Source of the DNA: Pusillibacter faecalis
Lineage (GTDB): Bacteria > Bacillota > Clostridia > Oscillospirales > Oscillospiraceae
Assembly (NCBI RefSeq): GCF_018408705.1
Contig: NZ_AP023421.1
Coordinates: 124,001 to 188,000 of the forward strand
Direction of reading: 5' to 3'
Length of the DNA: 64,000 bases
Shown here: piece by piece, positions 34,741-42,111 of the stretch
How positions within the stretch are numbered: the stretch's first letter is position 1
Layout: each line of letters starts with the position of its first letter
Translations under genes and position numbers: made by a program
The notes under the pieces: generated by a model
What the model saw: the letters and a program-made list of their open reading frames with translations, nothing else
What the model was told of the DNA's origin: nothing
Database searches by the model: none

Positions 34741-35861
34741 TCTATCTGGATTGCGCTGCCACCACGTTTCAAAAACCACCTGCTGTGGCGGCTGCCATGG
34801 AAAGGGCCATGGCTACCATGAGTTCTCCGGGACGGGGGGGCTACCAGGCCGCTATGGAGGCCGCTGACACGGCCTTTACCTGCCGCAGTGAGCTCGCGGA
34901 GATGTTTCATGTGGAGAATCCCGAGCGCGTGGTATTTACTATGAATGCAACTCACGCGTTGAATATCGCCATCAAAAGCCTGGTGCCGCCGGGGGGGCGC
35001 GCAGTGATCTCCGGCTATGAACACAACGCTGTCACCCGTCCTCTGGCGGCTTTGAGGGCAAAAACCGCAGTTGCCGCCGCGCCGCTCTTTCAGCCGGAGG
35101 CAGTGCTGGCCGCCTTTGAGCAGACGGTAACACCAGACACGGACGCTGTGATCTGCAACCATGTATCCAATGTGTTTGGATTCATCCAGCCTGTTGAAGA
35201 AATTGCCGCTCTGTGCCGTTCACGGGGTGTGCCGCTAGTGGTTGACGCCTCTCAGTCAGCGGGAGTGCTGCCGCTGGATATGGAGGCACTGGGTGCGTCC
35301 TTTGTGGCGATGCCGGGACACAAGGGACTTTATGGCCCTCAGGGAACTGGTGTGCTTTTGTGTGGAGAAGGTGTATTGGTCCGACCGATGATGGAGGGAG
35401 GAACCGGAAGCCTCTCAATTCAACAGGAAATGCCGGACTTTCTCCCGGACCGGCTGGAGTCCGGGACACATAATATGCCTGGCATCGCTGGCTTGCTGGA
35501 AGGCGTGCGTTTCGTGCAGAGCCGAGGGCTGCGGGAAATCTCAGACCGGGAACGCCGGATGGCGCTGGTGATGGCAGAAGGGCTGCGGGAAATCCGAAAG
35601 ATGCGGGTATTTGCAGCGCCCGGACTGCGCAATCAAACAGGTGTTCTTTCTATAGTGCCTGAGGGACAGGATGTGGAGTCCGTCGGCCAAATGCTCTCAG
35701 AGCGAGAGGTAGCGGTCCGGACTGGGATTCACTGCGCACCGCTGGCCCACCGCAGTGCTGGAACACTGGACACGGGCACGATCCGTTTAAGCTTTTCTGA
35801 TTTCAACACCCCGGAAGAGGTTTTTCAGGTTTTGGAGATTTTCCGTGGCTTACAGCGCTGA
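34737..35861 (+). CDS. Cysteine desulfurase family aminotransferase (TIGR01977 type)
   Basis: A 374-residue class V PLP enzyme. Conserved: IYLDCAATTFQKPP at the start, NATHALNIAIKS, VDASQSAGVLPLDM, the PLP lysine in MPGHKGLYGPQGTG (about residue 203) and a cysteine in RTGIHCAPLAHRS (about 331) that would carry the persulfide or selenide. Start is GTG 34737, overlapping DUF3343. This EF2568-like branch is distinct from IscS/SufS and is tied to selenium-dependent molybdenum hydroxylase maturation by gene association; no isc or suf genes are near. Confidence 0.85.
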   Translation: MIYLDCAATTFQKPPAVAAAMERAMATMSSPGRGGYQAAMEAADTAFTCRSELAEMFHVENPERVVFTMNATHALNIAIKSLVPPGGRAVISGYEHNAVTRPLAALRAKTAVAAAPLFQPEAVLAAFEQTVTPDTDAVICNHVSNVFGFIQPVEEIAALCRSRGVPLVVDASQSAGVLPLDMEALGASFVAMPGHKGLYGPQGTGVLLCGEGVLVRPMMEGGTGSLSIQQEMPDFLPDRLESGTHNMPGIAGLLEGVRFVQSRGLREISDRERRMALVMAEGLREIRKMRVFAAPGLRNQTGVLSIVPEGQDVESVGQMLSEREVAVRTGIHCAPLAHRSAGTLDTGTIRLSFSDFNTPEEVFQVLEIFRGLQR

Positions 35862-35898
35862 CTTTCTGAACAGTCCGTGAATTTTCCCCGGAATTGCC

Positions 35899-35927
35899 TT
35901 GCATTTGACTGCCAGATTTTATATAAT
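35899..35927 (+). promoter_or_regulatory. Sigma-A type promoter of cdaA
   Basis: TTGCAT (35899-35904), 17-base spacer, TATAAT (35922-35927). Transcription near 35934 leaves ATG 35974, not ATG 35938, as a sensible start. Confidence 0.75.
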
Positions 35928-35973
35928 AAAACAGCCAATGCTATCATGGGCGGAAAGGGATGATGACGTCAAA

Positions 35974-36852
35974 ATGAATTTGACCTTGATGGATTTGCCG
36001 GTCGTCATCGGACGGTACCTTTTGACGCTGCGGGTAACAGACTACTTGGATATCGCGATTATGGCGTTTGTGCTCTATCGGTTGTTTTGGCTGGTTCGGA
36101 GCACAAAGGCTGCGAGTCTTCTCAAGGGACTGTTTGTGTTCCTGGCGATTTTGGCTCTGTCTACGGCTTTAAAGCTCAATGGGATCAATTTTATCATGAG
36201 CAACATGGTAGACTGGGGCGTGTTGGCGCTGATTATCCTGTTTCAGCCGGAGATCCGCCGGATTCTGGAGCAGATGGGCAGCCGTCGTTTTATCGCCTTT
36301 TTTAATCATACAGAGTCCAGAAGTGTCATGGATGAGACGATCGGACAGACGGTGCTTGCATGTACAGAAATGTCTCAGAGCCGCACTGGAGCCCTGATTG
36401 TCTTTGAACGTGAGATCTTGCTGGATGACATGGTTCGCAGTGGGACTGTACTGGATGCTGCTGTGTCTGCGGAGCTTTTGAAAAATATTTTCTTTGTCAA
36501 GGCACCGATGCACGACGGCGCCGTGATTGTCCGGCGTGGCCGGGTATTGGCCGCTGGCTGCATGCTGCCGCTGAGCAAGAATGTGAACCTAAGCCGGGAT
36601 TTGGGCATGCGCCACCGTGCAGGGATCGGAATGAGTGAGAACTCTGACGCCATCGTGGTCATTGTCTCCGAGGAGACGGGCTCTATTTCTGTCGCCACCG
36701 GCGGCATGCTGAAACGGCATTTGAAGCCGGAGACGCTGGAAAACATCCTGCGGAATGAGTTGATTCCGCAGGATGAGGAGGACAAGCAGCGCTTCAGCCT
36801 GCTGGGACTTTTGCGGTCCAAGAAGAGCGGAGGTACGGATGATGCCGAGTGA
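35974..36852 (+). CDS. cdaA: Diadenylate cyclase CdaA
   Basis: A 292-residue membrane enzyme that joins two ATP to c-di-AMP. Three N-terminal helices (about residues 8-90; LDIAIMAFVLYRLFWLVRST, then FVFLAILALSTAL) precede the DAC domain with FQPEIRRILEQMG, the MHDGAVIV (DGA) motif and MRHRAGIG (RHR) motif, all intact. ATG 35974 matches the usual start just ahead of the first helix. Its end overlaps cdaR by 11 bases. glmM, the usual third gene, is not here. Confidence 0.95.
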   Translation: MNLTLMDLPVVIGRYLLTLRVTDYLDIAIMAFVLYRLFWLVRSTKAASLLKGLFVFLAILALSTALKLNGINFIMSNMVDWGVLALIILFQPEIRRILEQMGSRRFIAFFNHTESRSVMDETIGQTVLACTEMSQSRTGALIVFEREILLDDMVRSGTVLDAAVSAELLKNIFFVKAPMHDGAVIVRRGRVLAAGCMLPLSKNVNLSRDLGMRHRAGIGMSENSDAIVVIVSEETGSISVATGGMLKRHLKPETLENILRNELIPQDEEDKQRFSLLGLLRSKKSGGTDDAE

Positions 36853-38140
36853 GAAAATGAGTAATCGGAAAATCCTCTACATCCTGCTGGCGCTGTTGGT
36901 GGCTGTTGCGGTCTGGCTCTATGCGGATATGTTTGGGAACAATAACGGCCCCCAGCAGGCAGAGACTACTATCACAGATGTCCCCATCACCTACACTGGA
37001 GAGGATGAGTTGGCAGACCGAGGACTGATGCTGATGGAAGAGGGGACAACCGCCAGCGTGGACATCACGCTCTCCGGCGCCCGGATGCTGATTGTACAGC
37101 CGGACCGAGACGACATCAAACTGATTGCAGACCTGTCAAGTGTGGAAAAGGCGGGCATCCAGAATATTCGCTATGAGGTGCGGTTTGCGGATAACCGCTT
37201 TTCGACTAGCATGATTGACAAGCCAAACAGCTTCTATGCCACGGTCAATGTTACTGAACTGAACAGTAAAACGGTGGATGTTATCTGTGAGTTGGTGGGC
37301 AATGTGGCAGAAGGGTATTCTGCGGGTGAACTGCAGCTCTCACAGAAAACGTTGGAGCTGCGTGGACAAGAGGAGGATATCCAGGATGTTAGTTATGTGA
37401 AGGTGACACTGGATATTGGTGAGGACGCCATGGAAACGGTATCTCAGGACCTGACTTTCCAGTACTATGATGCGGAGGATCAGCTGCTGGAAGGCACAGG
37501 AATTCACCCAACGGAGTCCACCATCCAGGTGACTATGCCAATCTATGTAACGAAGGAGCTGCAGCTGGTCGTGGACTTTGTGGAGTCTGCGGGTGCCCGG
37601 GTTTCCAATCTGGAGTATGATATTTTCCCAGATACCATCACGGTTTCAGGGGACGCGGGTGTGCTGCGGGATATTGACTCCATCACGCTGGGACAAATCA
37701 GCCTGTTGGATCTTTTGGGCAGCGGTGCCACCAGCCACACCTTCTCCATCATCATTCCAGAGGGCTGCTCGAATCTCAGTGGCGTAACCCGGGCTACGCT
37801 GAAAGCCGATTTTAAGGATATCACCAGAGCACAGGTAACAACCGGAAAGTTCACCTACTCGAATCTGCCCAGCGGGAAGACAGTGGACATTTTAACCCAG
37901 GAGCTGACGGTATCGATTTTCGGTACGTCCGCAGATGTTGCCGCAGTCACGGGAGAGGACATTACCGTGGTGGCGGATTTGAGCAACTATGCCAGCGCCT
38001 CCGGCACCTATACGGTTCCGGCTAAGATTCAGGTCGGCGGCGGGGGAGATATCGGCGTGTCCGGAACGTACCATGTGCAGATCACCATTCAAGAGGAGAC
38101 GGCCTCCGACGAACCAGATCCGCCACCACCGGAGGAGTAG
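36842..38140 (+). CDS. cdaR: CdaR (YbbR domain) regulator of CdaA
   Basis: A 432-residue extracellular-facing membrane protein that binds and modulates CdaA. One N-terminal helix (ILYILLALLVAVAVWLYAD, about residues 10-28) is followed by four YbbR-like repeats; typical stretches are ITDVPITY, VDVICELVGNVAEGYSAGE, VEVPIYV-like VTMPIYVTKELQLVV and ISIFGTSADVAAV-like VSIFGTSADVAAVTGEDI. The tail is proline- and glutamate-rich. GGAGGT at 36829-36834 lies 7 bases before ATG 36842. Confidence 0.92.
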   Translation: MPSEKMSNRKILYILLALLVAVAVWLYADMFGNNNGPQQAETTITDVPITYTGEDELADRGLMLMEEGTTASVDITLSGARMLIVQPDRDDIKLIADLSSVEKAGIQNIRYEVRFADNRFSTSMIDKPNSFYATVNVTELNSKTVDVICELVGNVAEGYSAGELQLSQKTLELRGQEEDIQDVSYVKVTLDIGEDAMETVSQDLTFQYYDAEDQLLEGTGIHPTESTIQVTMPIYVTKELQLVVDFVESAGARVSNLEYDIFPDTITVSGDAGVLRDIDSITLGQISLLDLLGSGATSHTFSIIIPEGCSNLSGVTRATLKADFKDITRAQVTTGKFTYSNLPSGKTVDILTQELTVSIFGTSADVAAVTGEDITVVADLSNYASASGTYTVPAKIQVGGGGDIGVSGTYHVQITIQEETASDEPDPPPPEE

Positions 38141-38149
38141 GAGATTGAA

Positions 38150-38560
38150 ATGACCCAAATTGCAACAGTAGAACGTATTCTCGATCAAAACCATGCGGAG
38201 ATTTCCGTGCCACGAAAGTCCGCCTGCGGACATGACTGTGAGGAGTGCGCAGGTTGCGGAGTTACCGGCACAGCAGTGAAGGCACGCGCAGTGAATCCCA
38301 TCGGCGCTCAACCCGGACAAAAGGTCGTGGTGGAGAGCAGCACACAAAAAATGCTCGGCATTGTGGCATTGGTTTATGCCATCCCTGTGGCATTGTTTTT
38401 GGTGGGCTATGTGGTGGCCTTTGCGCTGGGCGGCGGCGTTGGAATTCAGTATACTGCGGCGGTGGCGGGATTCTTGTTTGGAATTTTCTTCGCGATTCGC
38501 TATGATCGCCGTCTCCGGGCCAGGGGCGGGCTCTCGTTCACCATCGTCCGTCTGTTCTGA
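38150..38560 (+). CDS. RseC/MucC-like (SoxR-reducing) membrane protein
   Basis: A 136-residue protein. The N-terminal part carries four cysteines C26, C30, C33, C36 (CX3CX2CX2C, in ACGHDCEECAGCG), then two membrane helices (about residues 68-90 and 95-118) and a short basic tail. This is the RseC/MucC pattern; in proteobacteria RseC reduces SoxR with Rsx or tunes sigma-E, while in Clostridia its function is unclear and may concern electron transfer. No rnf/rsx genes are here. It follows cdaR by 9 bases and the next gene by 4, suggesting one transcript. Confidence 0.82.
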   Translation: MTQIATVERILDQNHAEISVPRKSACGHDCEECAGCGVTGTAVKARAVNPIGAQPGQKVVVESSTQKMLGIVALVYAIPVALFLVGYVVAFALGGGVGIQYTAAVAGFLFGIFFAIRYDRRLRARGGLSFTIVRLF

Positions 38561-38564
38561 CACC

Positions 38565-39464
38565 ATGTTTGGCTATGTCAGGCCGCCGATCCAAGAGCTA
38601 CGGCAGGAGGAGATTGAGCGGTTTCGCCGGATGTACTGCGGCTTATGCCATACGCTGGGGCAGAGATATGGCATGGCATCCAGGTTTATCCTGAACTATG
38701 ATTTCACCTATCTGGCGATCCTCCTCTCACAGCGGGAGGAGGATGGCCTCTCTCACAGTCTCTGTCTTGCCCACCCAGTTCACGGACGGGAGTTTTTCAA
38801 GAGTGGGGCGGCTATGGAGCTGGCCGCTGACGAGAGTGTGATCCTGGCCTATTGGCAGCTGCGGGACGGTGTGGCAGACCACGACTGGCTCCATGGCCTG
38901 AAATATCGGTCTGCTTCTAAGATTTTGGAGCCGGCCTACCAAAAGGCGGCAGCGCTCCGGCCGGGTTTTGACAGCACTGTGCGCGATCAGTTGGAAAAGC
39001 TGGCGGCGTTGGAAAGAGCGCGATGCCTTTCTATGGACGCAGCGGCGGATACCTTTGCCACTCTGCTGTCCAGCGCCGCAGCCGAGGTAGATGCCCCGAT
39101 CAGGCGCCGGGTACTGGAGCAAATTCTCTACCATCTGGGGCGCTGGGTTTATCTGGTGGATGCCGCGGATGACCTGAGAAAGGATGCCGCAGAGGGAGCC
39201 TATAACCCCGTGGCACTGCGATTTGCCATCACAGACGGCGCATGGACACCGGAGAGCCGGCGAGAGTTTGTCGCAACGCTGGACCACTCCATCCACATGA
39301 TCGCAACAGCCTTTGAGCTTTGGGATTTCGGTGTTTGGACTGCCATTTTGGAGAGAACTTTTTATACAGGCCTTTTTCAGGTGGGGAAGGCTGTTTTAGA
39401 CGGAACTTTCCGCACAACGCGGAAAGGGATAAAGAAACCCGAGAAGGTTGAGGATATTCAATGA
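38565..39464 (+). CDS. DUF5685 protein
   Basis: A 299-residue mainly helical soluble protein of the DUF5685 family. The N-terminus [20 protein letters not shown] leads into [14 protein letters not shown] with a CXXC pair (C25, C28); the middle has [21 protein letters not shown], reminiscent of the aspartate-rich patches of isoprenoid-type all-alpha folds, but I would not assign such an activity. No clear ribosome site: ATG 38565 lies 4 bases after the preceding stop, which points to coupling. Its stop overlaps the J-domain gene by 4 bases. Confidence 0.8.
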   Translation: MFGYVRPPIQELRQEEIERFRRMYCGLCHTLGQRYGMASRFILNYDFTYLAILLSQREEDGLSHSLCLAHPVHGREFFKSGAAMELAADESVILAYWQLRDGVADHDWLHGLKYRSASKILEPAYQKAAALRPGFDSTVRDQLEKLAALERARCLSMDAAADTFATLLSSAAAEVDAPIRRRVLEQILYHLGRWVYLVDAADDLRKDAAEGAYNPVALRFAITDGAWTPESRREFVATLDHSIHMIATAFELWDFGVWTAILERTFYTGLFQVGKAVLDGTFRTTRKGIKKPEKVEDIQ

Positions 39465-40072
39465 ACGATCCCTATCAGGTCCTGGGTGTGTCGGAAAGTG
39501 CATCCGACGAGGAAATCAAAAAAGCATACCGTGAATTGGCTCGCAAGTACCATCCGGATAATTATCATGACAATCCTCTGGCAGATTTGGCACAAGAAAA
39601 GATGAAAGAGATTAACGCTGCCTATGAGGAGATCAACCGCAGGCGCGGTGCCGGCGGTGGAGGCCGTCAAACCAGTGGTTACAGCGGCGGCTACCAGCAG
39701 TACGGCCAGCATAGCGGCAGTTCTGTCTTGCAGCAGGTCCGGATTGCTATTCAGACGGGAAACCTGAGTCGTGCGGAGGCACTGTTGGCCAATTTCAGCG
39801 ATCATAATGCGGAATGGCATTTCCTGCGCGGCGCAGTGTGCTACCGAAGGGGCTGGCTGGACGAGGCTAAGCGGTACTATGAGACGGCCTACCAGATGGA
39901 GCCTGACAACCCCGAATACCGTCAGGCTTTGGAGTTCATGCAAAGCGGGACACAGCGGGCCTATCGTTCCGGCGGCGGACAATTCGGCACAGATATGTGC
40001 GGCAGTAACCTCTGTTTGCCTCTTTGCTGCCTGTACTCTCTGTGTCCTGGCGGATATTGCTTCTTTTGCTGA
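39461..40072 (+). CDS. J-domain protein with TPR and cysteine-rich tail
   Basis: A 203-residue co-chaperone-like protein. Residues 3-66 form a J domain with the HPD motif at [10 protein letters not shown] (about residues 30-32). A glycine-, tyrosine- and serine-rich linker ([18 protein letters not shown]) leads to TPR-like helices (about 90-165). The last 26 residues hold seven cysteines ([11 protein letters not shown] ... CPGGYCFFC), which could bind metal, be acylated or hold the protein at the membrane. No DnaK or GrpE is near. It overlaps DUF5685 by 4 bases, so the two are likely made together. Confidence 0.85.
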   Translation: MNDPYQVLGVSESASDEEIKKAYRELARKYHPDNYHDNPLADLAQEKMKEINAAYEEINRRRGAGGGGRQTSGYSGGYQQYGQHSGSSVLQQVRIAIQTGNLSRAEALLANFSDHNAEWHFLRGAVCYRRGWLDEAKRYYETAYQMEPDNPEYRQALEFMQSGTQRAYRSGGGQFGTDMCGSNLCLPLCCLYSLCPGGYCFFC

Positions 40073-40092
40073 GAGATGGGGAGGGCGAAAAT

Positions 40093-40974
40093 ATGATTAA
40101 GAGTATGACAGGCTATGGGCGGGCTCGTGAGCTTTTAAACAAACGGGATATTACTGTGGAGGTTCGGTCCGTCAATAATCGCTATTTGGATTGTACTGTG
40201 AAACTGCCGCGCATGTATGCTTTCGCGGAGGATGCTGTGAAACAGCGTGTTCAGCAGGCCGTTTCCCGGGGGAAGGTGGATGTGTTCATTACAGTGGATG
40301 CCTCCGCTGCGGATGTTGCGCAGGTGACAGTAAACCGGGAATTGGCAGCGCAGTATGCCGCTGCCATGGGGGAACTTGCGGAGCTCTGCGGGCCTATAGC
40401 ATGGAAGCTGACGCCGGAGGTGTTGGCGAGATTTCCGGATGTATTGACTGTTACCAAAGCGGACGAGGATTTGGAGAGCGTCAGCGCGGATATCTGTGCG
40501 GTGCTGGATGAGGCGCTTGCGGCGTATCATACCATGCGGGCTGTGGAGGGGAAACGGTTAGCAGAGGATATTGCCGGGCGGCTGGATCATATTGAAGCGT
40601 ATACCGGTCAGGTGGAGGCACGTTCTCCGGAGACGGTAGCGGAGTATCGCGCCAAGCTGACCGCCCGGATGCAGGAGGTGCTACAGAGCACCACGATTGA
40701 CGATCAGCGTATCCTGGCTGAGGCCGCGATTTACGCCGATAAGGTGGCCGTGGACGAAGAGACTGTTCGGCTGCGCAGCCATGTGGCTCAGCTCCGGGGC
40801 ATGCTGGAATCGGATGAACCGATGGGACGCAAAATGGACTTCTTAATCCAGGAGGTCAACCGAGAATCCAATACCATTGGCTCTAAATGCGGTGACGTGT
40901 CCATTGCCCAAGTTGTGGTGAACCTGAAGGCGGAAGTGGAGAAGATGCGCGAGCAGGTGCAGAATGTGGAGTGA
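40093..40974 (+). CDS. yicC: YicC family endoribonuclease
   Basis: A 293-residue protein of the YicC/YloC family. MIKSMTGYGRA is the invariant start; EVRSVNNRYLD, and the C-terminal DFLIQEVNRESNTIGSKCGD are conserved blocks. Members cut RNA in E. coli and B. subtilis. GGGAGGG at 40078-40084 supports ATG 40093. It begins the yicC-remA-gmk-rpoZ-priA cluster known from Firmicutes. Confidence 0.95.
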   Translation: MIKSMTGYGRARELLNKRDITVEVRSVNNRYLDCTVKLPRMYAFAEDAVKQRVQQAVSRGKVDVFITVDASAADVAQVTVNRELAAQYAAAMGELAELCGPIAWKLTPEVLARFPDVLTVTKADEDLESVSADICAVLDEALAAYHTMRAVEGKRLAEDIAGRLDHIEAYTGQVEARSPETVAEYRAKLTARMQEVLQSTTIDDQRILAEAAIYADKVAVDEETVRLRSHVAQLRGMLESDEPMGRKMDFLIQEVNRESNTIGSKCGDVSIAQVVVNLKAEVEKMREQVQNVE

Positions 40975-40977
40975 GGA

Positions 40978-41226
40978 ATGAAGCTGATTAACATCGGATT
41001 TGGAAACCTGGTATCCCAGGAGAGAGTGGTGGCCATCGTCAGTCCAGACTCCGCACCGATCAAGCGTATGGTACAGGAGAGCCGGGAGCGCGGCATGCTG
41101 ATCGACGCCACATATGGCCGTAAGACCGCATCCATCCTGGTGATGGACAGCGACCACGTGATACTATCAGCCCTTGCGCCGGAGAAATTTGGCATGAACG
41201 AGGACAAAGGGGAAGCGCACACATGA
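40978..41226 (+). CDS. remA: RemA family DNA-binding regulator (DUF370)
   Basis: An 82-residue protein; [20 protein letters not shown] and [26 protein letters not shown] are the RemA signature. In B. subtilis RemA is an oligomeric DNA-wrapping activator of biofilm matrix and osmoprotection genes. Here, as in most Clostridia, it lies between yicC and gmk and overlaps gmk by 4 bases; targets unknown. Confidence 0.93.
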   Translation: MKLINIGFGNLVSQERVVAIVSPDSAPIKRMVQESRERGMLIDATYGRKTASILVMDSDHVILSALAPEKFGMNEDKGEAHT

Positions 41227-41819
41227 GAAAGGGAAAAACATTCATCATCTCCGGCCCCTCTGGAGTGGGAAAGAGCACGGTTCTCAAGGCTCTGTTGGAG
41301 CGGCGGAAGAACGTCTATTTTTCTGTATCCGCCACTACGCGCGAGCCACGCCCGGGAGAGCTGGATGGGATTCACTACCATTTCATGGACGTGGACTCCT
41401 TCCGCAAATGGATTTCCATGGAGCAGTTCCTGGAGTACGCAGAGTATGTAGGCAACTTTTATGGCACGCCTAAGCGGTATGTGGACGAGGCTATGGCTCA
41501 AGGCAGAGATGTGATTTTAGATATTGAGATTCAAGGTGCCATCCAAGTAACCAGCAAGCGGCCGGATACAGTGAGAATCTTCATCGCGCCGCCCAGCTGG
41601 AGAGAGCTGGAGCGACGTTTGACAGAGCGGGGCACTGACAGCCAGGAGAAGATCCAAAAGCGCCTGCTGCGGGCCAAGGTGGAATTCCAGACGGCCCATA
41701 CCTATGATTATTTTGTGATCAACGATACGGTGGAAAATGCTGTGCGGGAGTTAGACGCCATTATGACCGCAGAACACTGCAAACCTAAGGATCGCATGGA
41801 AATCATCAACGGAAACTAG
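41223..41819 (+). CDS. gmk: Guanylate kinase
   Basis: A 198-residue kinase converting GMP to GDP. P-loop SGPSGVGKS (residues 10-18), GMP-binding [18 protein letters not shown] and [13 protein letters not shown], lid [17 protein letters not shown]. The overlap with remA implies coupled translation. Confidence 0.97.
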   Translation: MRKGKTFIISGPSGVGKSTVLKALLERRKNVYFSVSATTREPRPGELDGIHYHFMDVDSFRKWISMEQFLEYAEYVGNFYGTPKRYVDEAMAQGRDVILDIEIQGAIQVTSKRPDTVRIFIAPPSWRELERRLTERGTDSQEKIQKRLLRAKVEFQTAHTYDYFVINDTVENAVRELDAIMTAEHCKPKDRMEIINGN

Positions 41820-41882
41820 CGAAACCTTTCTAAATACGACAAAAAAATAAGCCGAAATATGGCAGAATGGAAGTGTATGGAT

Positions 41883-42092
41883 ATGATGCTTTATCCCGCA
41901 ATGAATAAATTAACGAGTGTTGTACCAAACCGGTACATGCTGGTGAATGTAGTGGCCCGGAGGGCCCGCCAGATTGCAGACGAAGCAGAGGAGAGCGGTG
42001 AGCGCCTGTCAGAAAAGCCAGTGACCATTGCGATCAATGAGGTGGCGGAGGGGCGATTAGGCTCTGTCTATACAGGCGGCGAAGACGCATAA
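41883..42092 (+). CDS. rpoZ: RNA polymerase omega subunit
   Basis: A 69-residue subunit that helps assemble beta-prime. The core NRYMLVNVVARRARQIADEA (about residues 13-32) matches the omega motif, and KPVTIAINEVAEG follows. ATG 41883 is chosen as it gives the usual MMLYP start and has GGAAG about 9 bases before; ATG 41877 and 41859 are in frame. The usual neighbour coaBC is missing and priA follows directly. Confidence 0.9.
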   Translation: MMLYPAMNKLTSVVPNRYMLVNVVARRARQIADEAEESGERLSEKPVTIAINEVAEGRLGSVYTGGEDA

Positions 42093-42111
42093 CACAGGGG
42101 GAGGGCGAGGC

